Shown here: piece by piece, positions 56,471-64,000 of the stretch
Layout: the number at the start of each line of letters is the position of its first letter
How positions within the stretch are numbered: the first letter of the stretch is position 1
Assembly (NCBI GenBank): GCA_950106755.1
Contig: OX467087.1
Coordinates: forward strand, 7,320,047 to 7,384,046
DNA from: Climacium dendroides
Taxonomy: Eukaryota; Streptophyta; Bryopsida; Hypnales; Climaciaceae
Direction: 5' to 3'
Length of the DNA stretch: 64,000 nt
Made by a program: the position numbers and the translations under genes
Notes under the pieces: generated by a model
The model's database searches: none
Told to the model about the DNA's origin: nothing
The model's input: only the letters and a program-made list of their open reading frames with translations

Positions 56471-57127
56471 AGATCGAAGGATGTAAGTAGATTGCGGGCA
56501 TTTTTGGGATTGTGCAATTACTATTGAAAGTTTGTAGAGACGTTTAGTGTCATTGCAAAGCTATGGACCATGCTGATGAAGAATGATCAATCTTGGATTT
56601 AGGAAGATGAACAAGAGGCCACCTTCAATCAACTAAAGGAGTGTTTATCATCGGCATCTATCTTGAGGAGGCCAATTTTTGATAGAACATATCAATTGCA
56701 TATGGACTAGGACTCACTGGGGATTGGTGCGGTATTGACTCAAATAGATGATGATAGCAAGGAGTTTATGGTAGCTTATGCTAATCACTCCAACAACAAC
56801 ACGGAGGCATAGTATTGCTCATATGAAGGAGAATGTTTAATAGCAATTTGTACCATTGCCCACTTTCATTATTATTTATATAGCATCAAATTTTTATTGG
56901 TTACAGACCACCAATTGTTGAAGTGGCTCATGGAGTCCGACAAGCTCACTAGCAAGCTTGTACGATGGACTTTGATGCTAATAGAGTATAACTTTAAAGT
57001 TGTGCACCATGTTGATTTGGTAAATATGGATGTTGACAGCTTGAGCCACAATCCAAGTCTTAGCCAAATGGACTCTATAGGGGCCCAATGGCACGTGGAG
57101 GAGGCAGAAGATATTTTACCATGTTAG
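56471..57127 (+). pseudogene. Gypsy RNase H
   Basis: SRLRAFLGLCNYY and FVETFSVIAKL link polymerase to RNase H. Then LKECLSSASILRRPIFDRTY, DSLGIGAVLTQIDDDSKEF, YSYEGECLIAI-like residues (read CSYEGECLIAICTIAHFHYY) and LLVTDHQLLKWLMESDKLTS, RWTLMLIEYNFKVVHHVDLV with DSLSHNPS. This is the standard Gypsy RNase H (RT_RNaseH) pattern, with stops at several places. Confidence 0.9.
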
Positions 57128-57329
57128 CATTTTGCCACCTATTTGAGTTTATTGGCAATAACTAGAGACGTTATCAAAGAAACCATCATGGCCACAATGA
57201 ATGTGGATAGTAGTAAAGAATCTAAGGGTGTCAAGGACATTTTTGAGGATGGGGACGTTATGAAGTATTTGAAACATGGTGAATTGGCAACCATAGTGTC
57301 AGCCAAGGAAAAGGACCAAATTCTACAAT

Positions 57330-58115
57330 GAGCAAAAAGGTTTGTTTGGCAAGGGGCTCATTTACTTTGAATATGGCCAGATAGCAACAAAAAAGTGTCG
57401 GCGCCTCATGAGAGTGAAGTTAGTGATGCATGCACATGAGGACTTGGAGCACTTTGGAGTGCGAAGAACTCACAACTTGCTATAGATTCACTACTAGTGG
57501 CGAGGTATGCAAATTCAATAGGTAGTAGCTAAATGCATGGTTTGTAATAGAGTGCGAGCATCATTTAATGCCCCAATGCCTTAATTACAATCATTGTCAA
57601 TCAAGAGATTGGACTATAGGTGGAGTTTGGACTTTGCAGGATCATTGTCGGTAACATCACGACACAATAAGTATGTGTTGGTGATGATTGAGCACTTTTC
57701 TAAATAGATCGAGTTGGTGGCATTGCTTGACAAGTTCAGTGAAGGGACAACTTATTCATTTTTGAATTGAGTGTTAAGTCACTTTGACGTTCTAGCTGAG
57801 GTATTGACTAACCAAGGTCGTAAGTTTCTTGGTGAATTTCAAGCCTTGAGTGAACAAGCTATGATTGATCACCACACTACGTCAAGAAATCATCTCGAAG
57901 CAGATAGATTGGTAGAGTGTATGGTACAAACAGTTAAGAGGGGACTTCGGAAATATAGCTTGAAGAAGGGTCATCATAGAAATTGGGACTTACAACTACC
58001 ATGGATAACAATGGGCTATCAATTTAATAAAAAACCATCTCTGGCTTTTTTTCACCCTATTATTTATTGTTTGGGTGCCAACCGGTTTTATCCATGGCTA
58101 TCAAACAAGATGTAG
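57330..58115 (+). pseudogene. Gypsy integrase (HHCC finger and catalytic core)
   Basis: HEDLEHFGVRRTHNLL, HY, then KCMVCNRVRASF form the H-H-C-C zinc finger (about 57,430-57,570). The core shows LDYRWSLDFAGSL (first Asp), VLVMIEHFSK, EVLTNQGRKFLGEFQAL, in which the second catalytic Asp (DQG) is read as Asn, and HLEADRLVECMVQTVKRGLR with the glutamate. NWDLQLPWITMGYQFNKKPS closes the core. One catalytic residue and several frames are lost. Confidence 0.9.
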
Positions 58116-58597
58116 ACAAGATATTGAATGATTTAGATGATCTGGACACGTGGGCACACGTCTGCAAACAACGGGCGGATCTATATAAGAGAGTTATGTC
58201 AATGGCTTTGGAGAAGCCTTCTATTGCACAATATAGAGACACTTTGCGTTATGCAACGATACAAGAAGAGGATTATCGACCTCAAATACGATGTTTTCTG
58301 CTAAACGATTATATTTACTTGCAACAGACAGCGCCAACCATCCTCAACATGACTGCAAGGCGTATTATCCTACAAGCGCATGAGGTACTCAAGTCTAATG
58401 TGCTACTCTTGGAAGGACGTGATGGCAAAATCTGGAAAGATCACACGCGCAATTGTACGACATGTCATTTGCCACACATAGACGGACATATTGATTCGAG
58501 TAATTCACAGATTTTAGTTGGGTTGAAATGTGTGTTGTGTGGAAGTGCCAAGCGCACTGCCACTATGATTTTGTATGATGTTTGTTCTATAGGATAG
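58067..58597 (+). pseudogene. Integrase C-terminal extension
   Basis: After the core a 176-codon open frame continues FGCQPVLSMAIKQDVDKILN, DLDTWAHVCKQRADLYKRVM, QEEDYRPQIRCFLLNDYIYL, QQTAPTILNMTARRIILQAH, VLLLEGRDGKIWKDHTRN and CTTCHLPHIDGHIDSSNS. NDYIYLQQ stands where Gypsy integrases have the GD.V.l..p block before a chromodomain, but no chromodomain follows. The frame runs directly into the PHD-like module at 58,529. It is one of the longest open stretches of the element. Confidence 0.75.
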
Positions 58598-58663
58598 TAC
58601 ATAGATTGTTTGAATCTTCCTCTAGAAGAAATTCTAATGGGCTGGTGGGTTTGTCTCAAGTGT
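58529..58663 (+). pseudogene. PHD-finger-like zinc module at the polyprotein C-terminus
   Basis: In the frame of the integrase extension the spacing is C-x2-C-x11-Y-x2-C-x4-Y-x2-C-x14-C-x2-C (CVLCGSAKRTATMIL, YDVCSIG, stop, YIDCLNLP, then GWWVCLKC). This equals the C4HC3 pattern of PHD fingers with the third Cys and the His both read as Tyr, and the tryptophan that normally precedes the His as a TAG stop, one base from TGG. The W two residues before the last Cys pair is also typical. PHD fingers bind histone H3 tails. Decay has changed two of eight zinc ligands. After this the frame is not recognisable to 58,880. Confidence 0.78.
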
Positions 58664-59137
58664 ATGTCGGGGCATGGACAAACATCAACATTCTAGTATG
58701 GGTTTTCCATTGGGTTCTCGTTGGTACTCCAGGAAAGGCCACTGAATTCACTAGTGTGAAAGGGGCTTCAGCAACAACAAAGGAGGCGAATAAAAGAGTG
58801 GTTGTAAAACCACTTTCTACACTTGGTGCACTGAGTATTATGGATGATTTATTTCCTTTACTATGCTCTAGATGTCATTAATGTTTAGTACTTATAGTGA
58901 TAGGATGTTTTTTGCATTTCTATCATATTTTACAAACTTTTACCGTGATTGTGACTCACATCACAAGTCACAAGGCGTTTTTCCTATGACTACGGTGTCC
59001 ACCGTTGGTCAGGAGCTATTGGACCTTGGTATGGTTAGATTGCTAGCCAATTACAAGGTCTATTGTTGACTTATTGCAAGCTTTTTCTCATGTGGGCTCG
59101 ATATGATCTTGGCACAATGTATTTGTGCACAATATAG

Positions 59138-59395
59138 ACTAGTGTGTCCTATGCCGTTGCTATAGTGAGTATAGTCAAAATAAAGTAAAAAAAACATTTT
59201 TTATTTTTTAAAATCTGAAATTAATTTAAAAATTCATAACTTTTACACTACAAGTTGAAGTGCTATGAAACAAAGCCCATGCACCCCACCTTGCAAAGGG
59301 CTTTTTGACAATACCAAGCATGCGACTAGAAGATGCATTGTTCTGAGATTTTAGTGTAACAAGTAAAACAAATAAATAGCCTACTTAAGGTATGG
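59138..59395 (+). repeat. Repeat family R2, single unit
   Basis: It has the same layout as the units at 27,472-27,945: GTGTGTCCTATGCCGTTGCT, GTCAAAATAAAGT, AAGCCCATGCACCCCACC, TTGCAAAGGGCTTTTTGACA and AAGCATGCGACTAGAAGATG, with an AACAAGTAAAACAAAT end. It follows the Gypsy element closely. Confidence 0.72.
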
Positions 59396-61647
59396 ATAGA
59401 ATACATAAATTCAATGTCATAGTATACATAAAATAAATTTTTTGTCTCCATATCAATTTAATTTTTGAAGTTCATTGTTGAATGTAATTTAGATTTAGAT
59501 ATTCAATGTCAAAAAATGGAATATCCTTTAAAGTCTATATTAAGCATCAATAATCCAATTCAAAAAAATTGTTTATGAGTTTTCTATTGAAGATTTTGTA
59601 CAAGGGTGTCCATTGCAAATCTTGAATTTTTTGGTGTTAGAGACTTTTGGAGATGAGTCTCACATACATTAGATCTTGGGTTAAAAATCACATTCAAAAT
59701 TTATTTGCTAAACTACTCTTTATCCCAATATTATTGAAATTGTAATTCAATAACACTTTGAAGGTAGCATCTTGAATAGAGGCAATTCAACCACTTTCGA
59801 GTGTTTTCTATGTAAATTTTTCTTGGAGTGAGTTTCTAAAGTATATCAATTATGCTATGATGTTTTTCATTATTATCTATATTTCTCAATTGTCATCAAT
59901 TTTACAAAGAATTTACTTTTTAAAATCATATAATTTCTATTTAATTTTTTTTATTAATTATTCAAAATTGAACATAAATTCAGGGTATAATATTACTACC
60001 ATGTGAAATGAAATAAATTGAATATTGTGTTTATTTGATGCTCTTCTCATGGATGTTATAATTGCAACAATCCTTTAGAGATGTACCTAATTATTTTGCT
60101 TATACTAAATAGTGAAATTAGATTGCCTCTCTCTAATTTTTTGACATTTTAGAGTATATAAATATTTATTATTACTTTACAAGGATGTAATAATTTTCAT
60201 CAATTGAGAACCATGTGTGTGGCATGGGTTGGTGCACCAATTTAAGGCCCAGTTCATAGAATTGTATAAACTTCCCATCGACAAGGGGTGAGTTATGAAG
60301 TAATTTTTTGGGGTGAGGTATTTTTTCTAATTAAGGCAACATAATTTCATTATTATATGTATTTGGTACTCGTAAGCATCTACAAATAAAATCAAAAGTC
60401 TCATTAGAAGTGTACTCAAACTTGTAAGCATTAAAATAAAATAAGAGGTCAAAAAAATACTTGGGCTCTAAAAGTATCCACTTTGTAAAGTATACACTAT
60501 TTGTATAGTAGTCACTAAAAGCGTGCACCTTCTAATATATACAACATTTGTACATTGTTGAAGCAATGAAAAATATAAAATACATCTCAACTTCAAAAAT
60601 TCATAGCTAATTCCACGAAGCTCCAAAAAATATGAAACAACTCGGGTTAAATGTTGATTCCACTTTTCTTTCAAGCAAGAAATTTATTGAAAAATATTTC
60701 AAGAAGTCTAACCTCTACAAATTTAATTGGATGCATTATAGACCTCCTACCTTATGTACAATCATGTAACAAATGTGATTGAAAAAAACTAATTGAAAAC
60801 CAATTGAAAAGAGTTTTAAAAAACAAATGCGAAGGCCACAAAGTCACTACAATTTATTGATTTCTACAATGCCCCATATTATTACCAAGTCATCTCAATG
60901 TGGCACATAGTAAAGAAGAGTAGCTTCACTCATGAATATGTGTAAATGCAAAAGGTTGAAAAAAATTTGTCAACAAAGTCACTTAACTCACTTGAATGAG
61001 TATGTGTAAACACCCTATCACAAGAATTTATGGAAGTCTAATGAGTGTTTTTGTACACTTAGAGACAACACTTTGAAACTTCACAACTTATTCATACAGT
61101 GTCCAAATAATGCATGCTAAAGAATATTGGAATCCTCCTTCAATTGCTCACAAGATCCATTGAAATAATTTATGAAATACTAAAAGGGCCTAAAAGCCTT
61201 TTACGGCCATATAGTATATTATGAATACAGTGGTATTTGACTAGAAAAACATTGACCAAATACTTTTCAGTACAAAGTAAACTAACGATCACAGTATCAT
61301 GTAAATAACAATGTATCACAATTCATATAACAAACCACAATTGAAGAATTATGAGGCTAAATACGGTTCATATGAAGAGATCGCAGGGGCTTTTCAAGGG
61401 TTAATACATAACAATAACTATGTTCACTTGAAAATTAATAATGATTCTTAGATGTGCATACATTACGCCATTACACAACAATGAAAGAACAAACCGTTTA
61501 AAATTAATGCCTGCAAAGTACAGTAATATCCATGGAACTGCCCTGTGAATTTACACTTGGGAGTAATTCTACCAATCATGGTATGTGGCAGAAATAATGG
61601 GGTGGTAGATAGTATGTATTCTAGCCTTGATAGATTAGTATGTACTA
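59396..61647. other. AT-rich noncoding stretch
   Basis: No gene is seen. ORFs at 60,331-60,674 and 61,463-61,675 on the minus strand have no recognised motif. 61,080-61,150 contains words (GAGACAACACTTTGAAA, AATGCATGCT) resembling 2,780-2,840. Confidence 0.45.
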
Positions 61648-62350
61648 GAGTGCCCTGTGGCGTTGCCACAATCAAAACAAAAATAAAAGAAATTTTTTTA
61701 GTTTTTTTAGAACCAAAAACAACTCAAAAATCCATAACTTTCTCACCGTGAGTTGGAATGCCATGAAACCAAGCCTCTGCACCCCTCCTCGTCGAGAGCT
61801 TTCTGACGGTACCAAAATTGTGACCAAAATATAAGAAAAAGTAATTTTTTAATTTTTTAGAACCAAAAATAACTCAAAAATGCATAACTTTCACGCCGTA
61901 CTTCCAAACAATACAAAACCAAGCCAGTGCACCCCTCCTCACCAAGGGCTTTCCGACAATACCAAGCACATGTGTCTTGTGTTGTTGTCACAGTCAAAAC
62001 AAAAGTAAAAGTAATTTTCTAATTTTTTAGTTCATAAAAATACTTCAAAATTCAATAACTTTCACACTGTACGTCCGAACGCCACGAAACCAAACTTATG
62101 TACCCCTCCTTGCTGAGGGCTTTCCGACGGTACCAAGATTGTGACCGAAATATAAGTAAAAGTAATTTTCTAATTTTTCAGAACAAAAAATAACTCAAAA
62201 ATGCACAACTTTCACACCGTACATCCGAACGCCACGAAACCAAGCTGGTGCACCCCTCCTTGCCGAGGGCTTTCCGACGGTACCAAGCACGCAACCGGGG
62301 GACGCACGGTTCGGGAGATCTCAATGTGACAAACAAAATAAACCACCTGT
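61648..62350 (+). repeat. Tandem array of repeat family R2, about four units
   Basis: Units begin near 61,650, 61,815, 61,972 and 62,135. Each holds AAAGTAATTTT(C/T)TAATTTTT, ATAACTTTCAC(A/G)CCGTA or AACTTTCTCACCGTGAG, CACGAAACCAAGC, a GCACCCCTCCT word and GGGCTTTCCGACGGTACCA. Units one and three start with GTGCCCTGTGGCGTTGCCAC or TGTCTTGTGTTGTTGTCACA, and units two and four with ATTGTGACC(A/G)AAATATAAG, so the array looks like two copies of a two-unit block. Only the last unit has the complete CGCACGGTTCGGGAGATCTC and AACAAAATAAACC end. Confidence 0.78.
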
Positions 62351-63570
62351 CTTAATAGGAGAGATGACCCACCCATATTGTATAACTCATTGTACAGGTA
62401 TAAATTTGCTGAAGTCATTGTATTTTTGACAATGGCTTGTTGTGCTTCAGCTAGGGTTGGCTATTAACCTTAAAAGGACTGAGCTCATGACCATGTAAGG
62501 TAAGGTAGAAGTAACTATTTGTAATAACTTAACCCATAAATGACACTGAGAATATTAACTTTTCTAGCTAATGAATGACAAAGAACCTCTCCATGCATGA
62601 CAGAAGTGCAATTATTCATCCTTCAAATTTGTGTGAAAAGAGAAAGTCTTCTACAATAGTATGTCTTCTAGTGAGTGCTTTTTCATTTTTTTAAGCCAAA
62701 AATTCACACAGCACCCAAATAGATGATTTCTATGGTGACCGGTTCATCCTTTAAGGGTTAAGCATTTCAAAGTAGAGGATGTGGGACAATAGTGGAGAAA
62801 TTGATGAGTTCAATGTGTGCAAAGATAAGGATGCGGGAGAATGTACAAAAAAATAATTCCAAAAATAAATATTTTATTCAATATTAACATGGATTTTTCA
62901 TTGGAACTATTTTTGGTTTCATACTCACCTATTATAATTAACTTTGACACTTCTCTCCAAGCAAGAAGGGAAGAGAGATGAGTAGACGAGAAGGTACAAA
63001 TAAAGAATATTTTTCAATGAATAGTGCATCTATCTATTATCCACTATAGGTCACCATAAAAAGCCTTCACAAGGGAGCTGTATGAAATAGGTACTTCTAC
63101 TATAACTACACCTAAAATGAACCACTTGCCTATCTTTGAAGGAAAATTGAATAGGGAGGATATCTATCCAAAATGAAGCATATAACAAGGATAAATGTAA
63201 GGTGAATTTTCAAGTAGTGTGCACAGTATTTTGGAGGTAGCAACCTTAGAAGTGAATAATTTTGGGTACTTTTTCTATTGCTTTAAATTTTTACTCTAGT
63301 GTCATTTTTCATGCGCATCAAATGCAATTTAGCATCGCTTGCATGACACTTTTATAACTCTACACCTTGCATCTTTGAAAACTTGTAACTAATTCACATT
63401 GTGCCCAAAAATTATAGAACCACTTGCATTTTCATTCATAGTCCTTCATCAATGTGCAAAAATTGTTGTTCATTTTTAAAGCATATTGGTTATGCCATAT
63501 AGCTTGTTTGTGTGATTTTAGATGTAGTAACCTTATTTAGACTGCAACCTCTCCACTCTCTGTCCTCCAT
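62351..63570. other. Noncoding stretch
   Basis: No gene or clear repeat is seen. The composition is AT-rich. Confidence 0.45.
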
Positions 63571-64000
63571 TAACCCCTAAATGCTCAAGGCACCAAATTA
63601 TGGTGTCTACAATATTTTGCAATTAAATAAAACCTAAACAAGTTGTTATATTTAGTAGTGTGATATTTTTGAAAATTCATTTTGATGTCTAGTTTTAGCA
63701 TTAAAAATCTAATTTTGAAAATGATTGATTATGATTTTTCTATTTAAAATTTAGTGTAAGGTCCGGCTTTTTTTGGCTTTTTGGAATCAAATTATACCAA
63801 AAAATAATAATTTGGCTAAAAATGGCAAAAAATCCATGAAGTTTTTGTCAAAAATCTTTTAATTAAAAAAATCTTGGATGAAATTGCCAGATTGTGGATG
63901 AAAATAGAATAAAAAGTTTACAAATAAAAAAGTCAATTGAGTTTGTCCAAATTTTGAAGAAAATCCTAAAGTGGGCTCCATAGTCTTTTAAGGGGTATAA
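63571..64000 (-). mobile_element. TAACCCCTAAATG-family element, copy 3 (reverse, reaches window edge)
   Basis: It starts TAACCCCTAAATGCTCAAGG followed by CACCAAATTATGGTG and AATAAAACCTAAACAAGTTG, which is the reverse complement of the right end of the elements at 2,123-2,515 and 36,651-37,842. The other end may be the AGGGGTATAA at the window edge or may lie beyond it. Confidence 0.65.

Larger units (their letters stand above)
49330..58880 (+). mobile_element. Gypsy-type retrotransposon carrying a DNA methyltransferase and a PHD-like finger
   Basis: Read on the plus strand the domain order is gag, zinc knuckles, protease, C5 DNA methyltransferase, reverse transcriptase, RNase H, integrase, and a C-terminal PHD-like finger. 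Integrase after RNase H is the Gypsy (Ty3) order. The copy is inactive: the frame shifts often and stops occur throughout. A CACTA-type element (53,007-53,771) and a copy of repeat R1 (about 54,317-54,805) are inserted in or next to the methyltransferase. LTRs are not recognisable, so both edges are set by coding similarity. Without the inserts the coding part would be about 8.3 kb, long for Gypsy because of the extra domains. Confidence 0.88.

Noticed and set aside
58872..59130. Possible 3' LTR of the Gypsy element
   Set aside because: No matching sequence was found near 48.6-49.3 kb, so an LTR pair cannot be supported.

Overview
This 64 kb window looks like nuclear DNA of a land plant with a large, repeat-rich genome; a gymnosperm or a fern fits better than a compact angiosperm. 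The reasons are the AT-rich, gene-poor sequence, the decayed Copia and Gypsy elements with further transposons nested in them, several MITE families, and fragments of typical plant genes (lectin-type receptor kinase, AMT1 ammonium transporter, PSI/DUF3475, proteasome beta-4, CYSTM). Only one gene appears intact: a three-exon CYSTM (WIH-type) gene at 35,290-35,965 (+), preceded by a GC-richer promoter/leader at about 34.2-35.3 kb.

Layout. 1-10.8 kb: repeats and two related, broken receptor-kinase fragments (minus strand, about 3.8-5.1 and 8.1-8.7 kb) from an old segmental duplication, with MITEs and a double-hairpin insert. 10.87-23.80 kb: one minus-strand Ty1/Copia element bounded by short LTRs, an exact ATGCC target duplication and a tRNA-iMet-type primer site, split by a 2.7 kb and a roughly 3.9 kb insertion. 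23.8-34 kb: noncoding repeats, plus a fragment of organelle-type 23S rRNA at 30.2 kb. 34.2-36 kb: the CYSTM gene. 36.6-38.2 kb: nested MITEs. 38.9-42.5 kb: remnants of a PSI-family gene, a GIY-YIG-like ORF and a proteasome beta-4 gene. 47.6-48.0 kb: an AMT1 pseudogene next to a 546 bp MITE-like repeat. 49.3-58.9 kb: a decayed plus-strand Gypsy element. 59-64 kb: repeats.

The most notable object is the Gypsy element. In order it carries gag, two zinc knuckles, aspartic protease, a C5-type DNA cytosine methyltransferase domain (two pieces, 53.93-54.32 and 54.82-55.43 kb), reverse transcriptase, RNase H, integrase, and a C-terminal PHD-finger-like module (58.53-58.66 kb). An element carrying both a DNA-methylation writer and a possible histone reader could mark its own chromatin. 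This copy is dead: it has many stops, lost catalytic residues, and two DNA transposons inside it (a 765 bp CACTA-type element and a copy of the 546 bp repeat).

All calls come from reading the sequence and its translations by eye. No alignment or database search was run. Edges of decayed elements are approximate unless a target duplication is stated.
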